IMG/VR virus record: IMGVR_UViG_3300029267_002354
Coordinates: 1 to 64,000 of that record
Direction: 5' to 3' (one strand)
Source of the DNA: a virus
DNA: 64,000 bases
A program made the translations under genes and the position numbers. The stretch's first letter is position 1. Every line of letters starts with the position of its first letter. This document shows, one piece after another, positions 48,075 through 56,044 of the stretch. The notes under the pieces were generated by a model that saw only the letters and a list, made by a program, of their open reading frames with translations, was not told the DNA's origin and made no database searches.

Positions 48075-48467
48075 ATGTCAGACGGAAAGAACAAGGTCCT
48101 CGGGATGCTCCTGGAGAATGCTGGAGTCAACCCGGATTCCATCCTTGGTGAAGGCGCCGTGGAAGAGTCCAGTTTCAAGATGGGAAAGGACCACATGGCG
48201 GCCCTCTCGCTCTGGAAGGGGCAGCACGGGAAGGGTTGGAAGAAGGCCCTCAAGAAGGCGTGGAAGACCGGAGACTACGGTCCGTCCCAGGGGACCAAGT
48301 TCGAGAAGCGGATGGACGCCGCCATGAAGGACCTAAAGGTCAAAGGTGGTCTTCGCTGGCTGGAAGCCTACGAGGATGTCCAGGACGATGGCGAAGGCGA
48401 CGTGTCTGGTGGATTCAAGATGCGTGGTCTGATCGAGAAAAAGATGGAAGATGGCGATGTTTCATGA
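48075..48467 (+). CDS. Basic protein with C-terminal MRGLIEKK motif
   Basis: GGAGGAGAG supports the ATG at 48075. The 130-residue product has a Trp/Lys-rich middle (LWKGQHGKGWKKALKKAWKTG). Its C terminus contains MRGLIEKKMEDGDVS, which resembles the MRELIER leader that starts other proteins in this module. That is an unusual place for the motif. The function is unknown. Confidence 0.5.
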   Translation: MSDGKNKVLGMLLENAGVNPDSILGEGAVEESSFKMGKDHMAALSLWKGQHGKGWKKALKKAWKTGDYGPSQGTKFEKRMDAAMKDLKVKGGLRWLEAYEDVQDDGEGDVSGGFKMRGLIEKKMEDGDVS

Positions 48468-48801
48468 TCTGAAGTCCAGGAAGTTTGTCGTTGCGATTCT
48501 CGCTGCGATTCTGATCGTGGCCAACGATGCTCTCGGGAAGCCTGTGAGCGACGAGGCTATGTACTCCGCCCTCGGATTGATCGGAACGTACATCCTTGGA
48601 CAGGGGATCGCCGATCATGGCGCTCAGGGGGCCGCTACGGCGGCCAGGAGGGCCGTGAACCATGGGGTGAGGATCGAGGCCGCTGTTCGGGACGTCCTGG
48701 GCATGGATGGCGTCGACGAGGCCCCTGTGGATGATGATGGGCCGAATTGGGAAGATACAACCGAGGTGGATCCCGAGGACAAGAAGGAGTTGCTCGGTTA
48801 G
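48451..48801 (+). CDS. Holin-like small membrane protein
   Basis: The 116-residue product has two hydrophobic helices near the N terminus (KFVVAILAAILIVANDALG and ALGLIGTYILGQGIADH) followed by an Ala-rich helix and an acidic tail. Such short two-span proteins with LGQGIAD are frequent in phages, often called holins. The amidase endolysin is encoded about 1.2 kb downstream, which supports a lysis role. It is not proven. Confidence 0.6.
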   Translation: MAMFHDLKSRKFVVAILAAILIVANDALGKPVSDEAMYSALGLIGTYILGQGIADHGAQGAATAARRAVNHGVRIEAAVRDVLGMDGVDEAPVDDDGPNWEDTTEVDPEDKKELLG

Positions 48802-48845
48802 CAGTTTTGTCAGTTGAATGGTGCCGGTTGTTTTTTTTAGGGTTC

Positions 48846-48861
48846 GCGAACAATAGTTCGC
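48846..48861. repeat. Dispersed palindrome variant (GCGAACAATAGTTCGC)
   Basis: The arms CGAAC/GTTCG are kept but the centre is AATA. The preceding bases make a second, overlapping palindrome GTTCGCGAAC at 48842-48851. It lies in the ~80-bp gap before the AGGAGAGAG site of the gene at 48881. Confidence 0.88.
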
Positions 48862-48880
48862 TTTGATAGGAGAGAGAAGA

Positions 48881-49402
48881 ATGAGAAACCCAGCAAACGC
48901 ACCAAGTGATGACAAAATCAGGAACGCAGGAGCGGTTCCGTGGGCATCGCAGATCCCGAACGACACAGAGGCTGAGGGGAATTACGTCTCCGACGTGCTC
49001 AGCAACATGGGCGAGAGGCTTCGCGCTGTCGTCTCCGATCTCGCGATCGACACTCTCAACGATGAGCAGTCGGTTGCCCTGGGGGGTGTCGCATCGAAGC
49101 AGTTTGCTCCGACGCACGCCATCGTGCAGATGGCAACTGTGTCCGGAGCTGCGGCGGCGGGTGACTTCCAGATCAGCATCGGAATCACCAGCGGTGGAAC
49201 TGAGATCCTTGCTGCCACGGCATGCACTGGCGTCATCGCAATCGACACCAAGCTGATCATCGATCTCAGTGCCGTCGTGAAGCCTGCTCTTCCGGCGAGT
49301 TCGACACTGTATGTCAAGGTCACTACGGCGGACACGACGGCTGGTGCCGGTCACCTTGCCAAGGTGTACGTTGTCGGAGAGGTGATCGCGACAGAAGGAT
49401 AA
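48881..49402 (+). CDS. Probable structural protein, unknown
   Basis: The ATG at 48881 follows AGGAGAG and the palindrome variant. The 173-residue product is Ala/Thr/Ser-rich with predicted beta segments (FQISIGITSGGTEILAATA, TLYVKVTTADTTAGAGH), like a small virion decoration or tail-fibre protein. The N terminus is Asn/Pro-rich. No family is recognised. Confidence 0.5.
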   Translation: MRNPANAPSDDKIRNAGAVPWASQIPNDTEAEGNYVSDVLSNMGERLRAVVSDLAIDTLNDEQSVALGGVASKQFAPTHAIVQMATVSGAAAAGDFQISIGITSGGTEILAATACTGVIAIDTKLIIDLSAVVKPALPASSTLYVKVTTADTTAGAGHLAKVYVVGEVIATEG

Positions 49403-49453
49403 AAATCCGCTTGGAACCGGATGGAGTTTGGCATTTTGCAAGGGAAGTCAGTG

Positions 49454-49558
49454 ATGAAATCGATGGCTGAAAAAGTGAAAGAAGCTGGGCTCCGTTTGGT
49501 TCTGGGCATCAATTTTGAGATTCCAAGCGCTCCCTCTGTTTGGGAGAGGTTTTCTTGA
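49454..49558 (+). CDS. 34-residue small protein
   Basis: An AAGGGA at 49440-49445 precedes ATG 49454. The short frame (MKSMAEKVKEAGLRLVLGI) is helical and its stop overlaps the next start as TGATG, which is the usual coupling here. It fills the 150-bp space between two genes. It may be a leader or a minor virion peptide. Confidence 0.4.
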   Translation: MKSMAEKVKEAGLRLVLGINFEIPSAPSVWERFS

Positions 49559-50049
49559 TGAAAGACGAAGTGAAAGCTGTCCCGGTAGACATGTCTCCGC
49601 AGTACGTGGCAACAGAGGATGCGTTATCCACGGCGAGATATCTGCTCTTCAAGACGGGGCTGGTGAACCGGGGTTTTGTTTCGCCGAGCCCGACCGGGAC
49701 AGCTGAATATTCGATGACTCTGGTTGCCGATCTCCTGGATGCGAAGCGCAAGAGTGTGGGATCCGTTCGGGTCAATGTGCTGGTCCCGGTTGCTGGGAAT
49801 AGCATCAAGTACATCATCGAGTGGACCAGGGACATCTTTGGGTTCTGGTACCGGCAGGTGGTGGTTGTCCCGGACGGGGTGAGTGATCCGATTGCGAAGA
49901 GTGTCCCGAAGTTGAAGCAGGCTTTCGAGTCAGTGAGATGGACGGCACAGGGGGTCACGAAGGTGGCCTCCATGAACAGGATGTTCAAAAAGGTGAAGAA
50001 AAACCGGACTGCCGATCGGACGGTTCGCGCAGGGATGAGGATGTGGTGA
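49558..50049 (+). CDS. Hypothetical protein
   Basis: The ATG at 49558 lies behind GGGAGAGG. The 163-residue product has strand-rich segments (YSMTLVADLLDAKRKSVGS, WYRQVVVVPDG) and a basic C-terminal end (FKKVKKNRTADRTVRAG). It directly precedes the endolysin with a TGATG overlap. No family is recognised. Confidence 0.5.
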   Translation: MKDEVKAVPVDMSPQYVATEDALSTARYLLFKTGLVNRGFVSPSPTGTAEYSMTLVADLLDAKRKSVGSVRVNVLVPVAGNSIKYIIEWTRDIFGFWYRQVVVVPDGVSDPIAKSVPKLKQAFESVRWTAQGVTKVASMNRMFKKVKKNRTADRTVRAGMRMW

Positions 50050-51011
50050 TGCTGACGAAGAATCAGGTTTCTGCGGCGAACAGCTACAACGCGGGTCGTA
50101 TCTCGGATGGGCGCCTGGACGTGAACACGATGCCGTGGCCATGGGACGAGTTGACCGGGGATGGTTTTGTGTGGGCCACGGTGGCGTTTCAGCAGGACCA
50201 GAGGCTCTCGGTGGACGGGAAGCTGGGGCCTGCGACGGAAGGCGCCATTCGTGGTGAGTTTGGCTCTCAGGAGCCGTCGGTACCGCCGGTGGTTGAGGTT
50301 CCAGATGGGCAGTTCTCGAATGCGATCATCGTTGACGGGAAGCGCATCGTTCTTCCTGAGGAGTTCGTGAAGGCCGGGTTGTCCGCGAGCAACTATCTGG
50401 ATGATGGGGAGGCCCATTTCAAGAGTGGCGTCAGAGCAGATGATCCTGTCCACTTTGTGCTGCATGAGACGTGCGGAAATACGGCGTCTGGTTGCGTGAA
50501 TACGCTGAACCGGAAGGCCAAGGACAGCGGGTACAATTACGGTGTCCATTTGATCATGGATCCTGGTGGCCATATTTCATGTCACAACGACCTCGTGAGA
50601 GAGCAAGTTGTTCATGCCAACCAGTGCAACAAGACGTCGTTTGGGATCGAGGTGGTGAATCCGTACGCTCCGAGCTACGTCTCGAAGCCTGACGTTTTTT
50701 CGAAGACGATTCCCGCTCAGTGGTGGACCTGGTGCCCGGATAAGAATGATCGTCGCTACGTATTGCCGACGGATGCTCAGATGGCAGCGATTCGGTTGTT
50801 GGCACCATGGCTTTGCGAGGTCACCGGGGTTCCGTTCTGTTTCCCGACCAAGAACCTGAACGGCGGGAACCGTCAAATCAATGGATGGGATGCATCTCCG
50901 AAGGCCAGGCCGAATCCTGGGGTGGTCGCACATCGTGACTTCTCTTCGCACGCGGACGGCCGATACATGCTTCTGGATCTGATCGACTTCTCCCAAGGAG
51001 GGATGGAATGA
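50049..51011 (+). CDS. N-acetylmuramoyl-L-alanine amidase endolysin
   Basis: The 320-residue protein has an N-terminal peptidoglycan-binding type 1 domain (WATVAFQQDQRLSVDGKLGP, residues ~40-70) and an amidase_2 domain. The latter has HFVLHETCGN (zinc-ligand His about 139), YNYGVHLIMDPGGH, FGIEVVNPY and VVAHRDFSSH. It cleaves the amide bond between muramic acid and the stem peptide to lyse the host. There is no signal peptide, so a holin is needed. The PG-binding plus amidase_2 order is common in phage lysins. Confidence 0.85.
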   Translation: MLTKNQVSAANSYNAGRISDGRLDVNTMPWPWDELTGDGFVWATVAFQQDQRLSVDGKLGPATEGAIRGEFGSQEPSVPPVVEVPDGQFSNAIIVDGKRIVLPEEFVKAGLSASNYLDDGEAHFKSGVRADDPVHFVLHETCGNTASGCVNTLNRKAKDSGYNYGVHLIMDPGGHISCHNDLVREQVVHANQCNKTSFGIEVVNPYAPSYVSKPDVFSKTIPAQWWTWCPDKNDRRYVLPTDAQMAAIRLLAPWLCEVTGVPFCFPTKNLNGGNRQINGWDASPKARPNPGVVAHRDFSSHADGRYMLLDLIDFSQGGME

Positions 51012-51622
51012 AACGCTTGCTCGAAAGTCTCGGGACCTTTCTCGATGAGGCGAAAGGGAAGAAGAAGCGGAAACGCCGCATGCGTAGGCGCGCGCGGGAG
51101 GCGGATGTCGCGCTGGCCAGGGGTATTGGAAGTGCCATGCGTGCACGCGCGCACGAGATCGAGAAGCTTCTTCCTGTTCCATGGGAGATCTCTGGGAATT
51201 TGGATCTGGATAGGCAGAGTGTTGAGAAGCATGGAGAGGTCCACATGGATGGGGCGATCCTTGCAGACCACGACTATCCGATCGGCGTGAACGATGACGG
51301 GGATAGGTTCAACGAGGCCGAGGCTCGGATTGTCGTTTCTTGCATCCCGGAGAATGGTGGTTCAGAGGTCGGGTGTGCGGTCGTCGTGGACGAGTTCTAT
51401 CCGACATCCCGGGATCACGATTCTGTGGAGCTGAAACCCGCTCTCAGGATGGGAGAGGTGTTTGTCGAGTCGGTGTGGAAAAAGAAGAAAAAGCCGTTTG
51501 ACCCTGGTCGTGATCTCTGGCCTCTGATAAAAGAGGCTATGGTCAAGCTCAGGAAAAAAATGCCAGAATATGAAGAGCTGGATCCTGACTACGGTCTGTC
51601 TGATACCGAGCGGTATCTGTAA
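51008..51622 (+). CDS. Tagged hypothetical protein (MKRLLES leader)
   Basis: The 204-residue protein starts MKRLLESLGTFLDEAKGKK, with the L-L-E site of the shared leader. A very basic stretch (KKRKRRMRRRAREAD) follows. Later are a strand region (ARIVVSCIPENGG, VGCAVVVDEFYP) and a Lys-rich end. It overlaps the amidase stop. It may be an internal head protein that binds DNA; this is inference from the leader and the charge. Confidence 0.5.
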   Translation: MKRLLESLGTFLDEAKGKKKRKRRMRRRAREADVALARGIGSAMRARAHEIEKLLPVPWEISGNLDLDRQSVEKHGEVHMDGAILADHDYPIGVNDDGDRFNEAEARIVVSCIPENGGSEVGCAVVVDEFYPTSRDHDSVELKPALRMGEVFVESVWKKKKKPFDPGRDLWPLIKEAMVKLRKKMPEYEELDPDYGLSDTERYL

Positions 51623-51639
51623 CTCGGGTGGAGTGAGAA

Positions 51640-51978
51640 ATGAGAAATCTTACCGGAAGACTTGAGAACTTCATCTCCTCTGCGAATGGCAAGCGGAAGG
51701 AGAACGCTCTCTCTGTCAAGGAGGAGCGGTTGTTCCGTTCGCTGAAGACGCAGGGCGAGCGTGCGGTCAAGGGTCGTGAGGTCACGAAGACGGTTTTCGA
51801 GTCGAAGTTCCGTGATTCCGTCTCGTTTCTCATGATCATGGAGGGGCGCCACTCGATGTCCGTTGGAAGCCAAGTGGCGAGGCGATTCGAGGAGTCCGCG
51901 ATGGTGGAGGCGGTGGAGGTCGTGAAGACGAAGCGCGGTGCGTGCGTCGTTGTTCGTCCTGCAGGTGAAGATGCGTGA
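51640..51978 (+). CDS. Tagged hypothetical protein (MRNLTGR leader)
   Basis: The 112-residue basic product begins MRNLTGRLENFISSANGKR, a weaker version of the shared leader (L-T-G replaces L-x-E). The remainder is helical with KTVFESKFRDSVSFLMIME and a basic C terminus (VVKTKRGACVVVRPA). The function is unknown. It overlaps the next gene by 8 bp. Confidence 0.5.
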   Translation: MRNLTGRLENFISSANGKRKENALSVKEERLFRSLKTQGERAVKGREVTKTVFESKFRDSVSFLMIMEGRHSMSVGSQVARRFEESAMVEAVEVVKTKRGACVVVRPAGEDA

Positions 51979-52309
51979 TCTGATTGAAAGGAAGATGTCC
52001 GATTTCGAGCGGATTGGTCTTCGTGCCATGAAGAAGGCGAAGGAGCGCGAGGCGAGGGATCCTGATCAGCCGTGGTGGGCCTTCGGGTACATCGAGGGGG
52101 ATTACGAGGGTGTGAAGCAGAAGGCAAACTCGCAGAGGTTGCGCCCGAAGAACATCAAAGAGAGCAAGGCTGGAATGTATTGGAGACCTCGTAAATCGAT
52201 CATGAGGATCAGCGGTCTCAAGAGTAAGGTTGTTGCATTTTACAACAACAACGAGAACCGGTTTGTCGTGTTCAAAGAGGGGATGGGGCCAGCCCCTTCA
52301 TCTCCATAG
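51971..52309 (+). CDS. Tagged hypothetical protein (MRDLIER leader)
   Basis: Start ATG 51971 gives the leader MRDLIERKMSDFERIG. The 112-residue product then has basic helix RAMKKAKEREARD and a compact domain PWWAFGYIEGDYEG through YWRPRKSIMRISG, which could be a small nucleic-acid-binding or enzyme-like domain. No family is recognised. Confidence 0.5.
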   Translation: MRDLIERKMSDFERIGLRAMKKAKEREARDPDQPWWAFGYIEGDYEGVKQKANSQRLRPKNIKESKAGMYWRPRKSIMRISGLKSKVVAFYNNNENRFVVFKEGMGPAPSSP

Positions 52310-52324
52310 TGAGGAGAGATTTCA

Positions 52325-52633
52325 ATGAGTGGAACGAGTGGGACAATTTTTGAAGAGATGAAGATCGCAGATCGCATCATGGGCAACGTGTCAGAGGAAG
52401 AGGTTCTCGACGAGGCTTCTTACGACAACAAGAGTGCGTACAAGGCTGCCAAAGAGGCGCTCGCGAGCGTCCAGAAGGCTGGTCTAACGATGAAGGATAT
52501 GGCGAAATCGAAGTGGGGCAAGGCGAACAGCAGCGATGCTAGGGCGCTGAATGATCTAGTCAAGCAGACTGACAAGGTCGCCTCGAAACTCAGGGGTATT
52601 GCTGCTGGGCTGGGGGTTCAGGCTGGAGTGTAG
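52325..52633 (+). CDS. Hypothetical helical protein
   Basis: The 102-residue product starts MSGTSGTIFEEMKIADRIM and lacks the clear leader of its neighbours, but has F-E-E/L-D-E sites. The remainder is Ala/Lys-rich helix (YKAAKEALASVQKAGLTMKD). GGAGAG precedes it. It is probably co-expressed with the tagged genes. The function is unknown. Confidence 0.5.
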   Translation: MSGTSGTIFEEMKIADRIMGNVSEEEVLDEASYDNKSAYKAAKEALASVQKAGLTMKDMAKSKWGKANSSDARALNDLVKQTDKVASKLRGIAAGLGVQAGV

Positions 52634-52641
52634 GTGATCTC

Positions 52642-53277
52642 ATGACGACTTCTGCAAACATCGACGGTGTTGTGAAGCCTCTTGGTATGGTTCGCCGGGA
52701 TTTTCATTATGGATCTGGGCGCGTGTACACGATTGGTGAGATCACTCCTCGCCGGAAGAAGAAAAAGACCGGCTATGCCAAGGTGGGCATGATCCGGATC
52801 GAGAGCGCAGGCCCCGTGGAGGAAGCTTCATTCACGAAGCCGTACGGTGCCAAGAAGGACAACCTCTGGCTGACTGGCAAGAAGGTCGGTGTTTGGAGGA
52901 CGATCCGTGGGCGCAGGTACTTCTTCCCTCTGGACGGATCCTCTCCGACCCCGACGGTCAAGGGTGGCAAAAAGAAGGGCAAGGGGATCCTGGCAAAGGT
53001 CCTCGGTGTCGTTGGCATTGGTGGCCCGAAGAAGAAAAAGAAGAAGTCAAAGAGCCGTGAATCTGCCGCTGGGATTGAGCAGGCGAGCGACGCCATGAAG
53101 AAGACAACGGAGCTTCTCAGGAAGGCCAAGGGGTCCAAGGGCGGCAAGGCTGTCACAGGCCCGCTGAAGGCGATGCAGAAGGCTTTGCAGAACGATGACG
53201 CAAAGGCGTTCAAGAAGGCCGAGAAGAGCCTCCAGAAGGCCGCACAGAAGCTCGCCAAGCGCAAGGGGCAGGGATGA
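52642..53277 (+). CDS. Very basic Lys-rich protein
   Basis: The 211-residue product is strongly basic (PRRKKKKTGYAK, GGKKKGKGILAK, PKKKKKKSKSRE) with a beta-rich core (RDFHYGSGRVYTIGEI, GRRYFFPLDG) and a C-terminal Ala/Lys helix. It has no tag. Histone-like or internal DNA-binding roles are possible. It overlaps the next start. Confidence 0.5.
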   Translation: MTTSANIDGVVKPLGMVRRDFHYGSGRVYTIGEITPRRKKKKTGYAKVGMIRIESAGPVEEASFTKPYGAKKDNLWLTGKKVGVWRTIRGRRYFFPLDGSSPTPTVKGGKKKGKGILAKVLGVVGIGGPKKKKKKSKSRESAAGIEQASDAMKKTTELLRKAKGSKGGKAVTGPLKAMQKALQNDDAKAFKKAEKSLQKAAQKLAKRKGQG

Positions 53278-54104
53278 GAACTCTTCTGGAAAGAATGGAT
53301 GAGCTTGATGTGCTGATCCTGGAGTCATGGCAGAGTACTGTCACTCTCGAACTCGATGATTTCGAGGACGAGGTGGAGGGCTATATGTATGACTCATTTT
53401 TCCGGGCAAAAGAAAGACGACCGGAGGAGTACGATGCCAAGGACTGGCGCAAGGACAAGGGGTATTCTGATTGGCACAAGATGGTTGTCGGCCCGACCAG
53501 GAAGAGCATGGCGAAGATCGCCAGCGGTGTCGCGCGCATCATAAAGGGGCTGGATCTCGATGGGATTCGAGCGACGGTCAAGCCGTGGCCGAGGTCTACC
53601 ATGTACTCAAGCGGCGGTGATTACGGGACACCTACTGACATGGCGACCGTTTACATTCATAGGGGTGGAAAGCGCGGGAGAACATCTCCGAGCTTTACGT
53701 ATTTTGGCCCGCGAGAGATTGATGATGTTCTCGATGCTGGGGACGGTGACTTTTTCAACGATCCAGAAGTGGAGCATGCATATTTCCAGGTCGTGAGTGA
53801 GCTTCGGAGCCCTGGGAGCACGAGGAAGAGGAAGCCTGTGAAGGTTTACACCTCCAGGCCGAAGAAGGATCGGAAGATCTACGATAACGCGAAAGAGGTC
53901 CCATCTGGCATTTTTGTGACGAACGATCCTGATCGTGCGTATGGATTTGGCCGCGATCTCGGAAGCAAGGATGGTCGAGATTTGTACCGGATTGTTGTTG
54001 ATAGCAATCGGCTGGTGCAGACGCTGAAGTCTGGAAGGATCAGGGACTATCAGATTGTCGGCAAGGGCAAGGTTCCGATTCGCGAGATTGAGAGGATTGC
54101 ATGA
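53274..54104 (+). CDS. Tagged protein with ADP-ribosyltransferase-like C-terminal region
   Basis: The 276-residue protein starts MRTLLERMDELDVLI (L-L-E leader). The C-terminal ~90 residues include VKVYTSRPKKDRKIYDN, PSGIFVTNDPDRAYGFGRDL and DLYRIVVDSNRLVQTL, a pattern reminiscent of ADP-ribosyltransferase-like folds (G-I-F-x-T-x-D-P then an A/F-x-G segment). A canonical R-STS-ExE triad is not clear, so activity is uncertain. In T4, Alt is a packaged ADP-ribosyltransferase with a capsid-targeting leader, so the combination is suggestive. Confidence 0.5.
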   Translation: MRTLLERMDELDVLILESWQSTVTLELDDFEDEVEGYMYDSFFRAKERRPEEYDAKDWRKDKGYSDWHKMVVGPTRKSMAKIASGVARIIKGLDLDGIRATVKPWPRSTMYSSGGDYGTPTDMATVYIHRGGKRGRTSPSFTYFGPREIDDVLDAGDGDFFNDPEVEHAYFQVVSELRSPGSTRKRKPVKVYTSRPKKDRKIYDNAKEVPSGIFVTNDPDRAYGFGRDLGSKDGRDLYRIVVDSNRLVQTLKSGRIRDYQIVGKGKVPIREIERIA

Positions 54105-54427
54105 GGGATCTTTTGGAGAGGCTTGCTTCTGTATCCGAGCAGAGGAATGGTGAGTACGAGGGTCGCAAGGTGAAGCTTGAGGATCCGTTCAGGTTGCCTT
54201 CTGGCAGTAAGAAGAAGTTCGGCGTCTATGTTCGAAACCCGGATACTGGGAATGTGGTGAAGGTCACGTTTGGGGATCCGAACATGGAGATCAAACGTGA
54301 CGATCCCGAGAGAAGGAAGTCCTTCAGGGCGCGTCATCGGTGCTCAGAGCAGTCTGACAAGACGTCAGCTGCGTACTGGAGCTGCAAGATGTGGGAAAAA
54401 GGAACTCCGGTTTCAGATTTGGATTAG
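54101..54427 (+). CDS. Tagged DUF5872-like protein
   Basis: The 108-residue product has the leader MRDLLERLASVSEQ, then LEDPFRLPSGSKKKFGVYV, VVKVTFGDPNMEIKRDDP and RRKSFRARHRCSEQSD with a final YWSCKMW. This fits the DUF5872 pattern as I recall it, a small basic family found in many large phages, usually near virion genes. The conserved His and Cys residues may bind metal. The function is unknown. Confidence 0.7.
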   Translation: MRDLLERLASVSEQRNGEYEGRKVKLEDPFRLPSGSKKKFGVYVRNPDTGNVVKVTFGDPNMEIKRDDPERRKSFRARHRCSEQSDKTSAAYWSCKMWEKGTPVSDLD

Positions 54428-54436
54428 GAGAGGATC

Positions 54437-55030
54437 ATGGAGAATACACGGAAGCTGATGGAGGGTTTGGAGACTGCCTTGGACGAAGAAAAGTGGGTCA
54501 AGGGCGTCGAGACGAAGTGGTCTCCGCCAGAGGGGTTCTTCAAGCAGGATGCCGGGAAGATCGCGAGTGGTCTCATGTCGGCGTCGAAGGACAAGGCCCA
54601 GGCTATGGAGCGGCTGAACTTCTACATCAACCGTGCCGGGAAGAACCTCAGCGATGAGGACAAGTCTCGCCTGGAGGACGCAAAGAAGAAGCTGTCTGCC
54701 ATGGGAGAGGATGTCGAGGAGATCAGCGAGGCAAAGGCGGGTGCCGCATCTGTTCGGCTGATCAAGTCAAAAACCGACTTCCTGAAGAAGCAAGCTGGGG
54801 AACTTCAGAAGGCCGCGTCTGAGATGCAGTCTGTTTCCAATAAGGCAGGGAAGGCAGGACACTGGGCGATTGCTAATGGCATGTTCCATGTTGCTGCCAG
54901 GGTTGAGGATTATGTTCGTCGTGCGCTCAACGAGGTTGAACTTGCGATGGATTCTCTTCCTGGCGATGACGCTTCAGATTCTGTCATGCGTGATTGGGCG
55001 ATTCGCGTGAAAGACGGGTATTACAGGTAG
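54437..55030 (+). CDS. Hypothetical helical protein with L-x-E rich N terminus
   Basis: The 197-residue product begins MENTRKLMEGLETALDEEKW, with L-M-E and L-E sites like the leader of its neighbours but shifted. The body is almost entirely helical (EDKSRLEDAKKKLSAMGED, EMQSVSNKAGKAGHWAI). GGAGAGG precedes it. Its neighbours suggest a virion or internal protein. The function is unknown. Confidence 0.5.
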   Translation: MENTRKLMEGLETALDEEKWVKGVETKWSPPEGFFKQDAGKIASGLMSASKDKAQAMERLNFYINRAGKNLSDEDKSRLEDAKKKLSAMGEDVEEISEAKAGAASVRLIKSKTDFLKKQAGELQKAASEMQSVSNKAGKAGHWAIANGMFHVAARVEDYVRRALNEVELAMDSLPGDDASDSVMRDWAIRVKDGYYR

Positions 55031-55033
55031 GTC

Positions 55034-55390
55034 ATGGCGATCAAGTGGGAGCCCAGGCCATTTCCGGCAAAGGTCCTGCGTGTTGTCGATGGCGATACGC
55101 TGGAGCTTCTGATCGACTGCGGGTTTGACATCCATAGTCGTCAGATGGTTCGGCTTGCGCGCGTGGACACCCCTGAGATCCGTGGCGAGGAGCGCAACGA
55201 AGGTCTGAAGTCCATGGAGTTTGTAGAGGACTTTCTTCACGGGGTTGAGCAGGTTCTTGTGACAACCCAGAAGGACAGGGGAAAGTTCGGCAGGTATATC
55301 GGCGAGATTGTCGTCATAAAAGATGGCGAAATGGTCAACCTGAGTGATAGACTGCTGGAAGAAGGTCTGGCAGAGGAGTATGGGAAATGA
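55034..55390 (+). CDS. Thermonuclease-like protein (staphylococcal nuclease fold)
   Basis: The 118-residue protein is one SNase domain: KVLRVVDGDTLEL (Asp19 and Asp21 as calcium ligands), VRLARVDTPEIRG (Arg and Glu catalytic) and KDRGKFGRYIGEI (second catalytic Arg). It would cut DNA or RNA nonspecifically. There is no signal peptide, unlike secreted SNases. It sits among tagged proteins but does not itself carry the tag. Confidence 0.82.
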   Translation: MAIKWEPRPFPAKVLRVVDGDTLELLIDCGFDIHSRQMVRLARVDTPEIRGEERNEGLKSMEFVEDFLHGVEQVLVTTQKDRGKFGRYIGEIVVIKDGEMVNLSDRLLEEGLAEEYGK

Positions 55391-55746
55391 GTATGCGTGA
55401 ACTGATCGAAGCAAAGAAGAAAATCACCCCAGAGGTCGACGCTGAGTTGGAGAAAGAGTACTCGAAGATTCGACACATCGAGCCTCAGGAGTTCAACGCA
55501 TCAACCAAGGCCGGAGAGCGTGTCCGGGTGAAGATTGAACCCGGGAAGAATCTCGGAAAGACGTACTCCATACGGATCGTGAATCCGGGTCGAGGCGTGA
55601 ACGCTTTTTTCTTTGAGAAACCGGAGGACATTGACGATCTGATGAAGACGATGTCCTCTCTGGTGAAGAAGGCCAAGAAGGCTGTCGAGAAAAACGACAA
55701 GGCAAAGAGCGACTTCTGGAAGAGACTCAAGACGGAGTACGACTGA
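55387..55746 (+). CDS. Tagged hypothetical protein (MSMRELIEAK leader)
   Basis: The 119-residue product has leader MSMRELIEAKKKITPEVDA. It then has a strand region (GERVRVKIEPGKNLGKTYS) and a Lys-rich helix. Its first ~24 bases are nearly identical to those of the next gene, so this pair's leaders are recent duplicates. The ATGA overlaps the nuclease stop. The function is unknown. Confidence 0.5.
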   Translation: MSMRELIEAKKKITPEVDAELEKEYSKIRHIEPQEFNASTKAGERVRVKIEPGKNLGKTYSIRIVNPGRGVNAFFFEKPEDIDDLMKTMSSLVKKAKKAVEKNDKAKSDFWKRLKTEYD

Positions 55747-56042
55747 TGAGTATGCGTGAACTGATCGAGAGGAAGCTTGAAGAGGGCCGGAAGGTCAGCT
55801 CAAGTACGGTCATCCGTGCGTTGCGTGGTGTTGCAGAGGACGAGGATGCTGATGAGGCCGCGTTCCTGAACCTTCTGGCGGACAGAATCAACCAGACATA
55901 TCCTGGCGAGGACATTGATATCCGGGTGATCAACAAGGTGGCCAAGGAGCCCGTGTTTAAGAAGTACTGGAAGAAGATCGGGAGCGCGGATCTGCGCGAA
56001 CTCATCTCCGATTCCTGGGACATGATTTCGAATGGAAGGTAG
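55746..56042 (+). CDS. Tagged hypothetical protein (MSMRELIERK leader)
   Basis: The 98-residue product starts MSMRELIERKLEEGRKVSS and is helical throughout (VIRALRGVAEDEDADEA, ADLRELISDSWDMI). It overlaps the previous stop by one base. The leader is among the closest to the apparent consensus. The function is unknown. Confidence 0.5.
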   Translation: MSMRELIERKLEEGRKVSSSTVIRALRGVAEDEDADEAAFLNLLADRINQTYPGEDIDIRVINKVAKEPVFKKYWKKIGSADLRELISDSWDMISNGR

Positions 56043-56044
56043 CC

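Noticed and set aside
48802-48845. Terminator after the holin-like gene
   Set aside because: A run of eight Ts is present but no stable stem precedes it, so I did not call a terminator.
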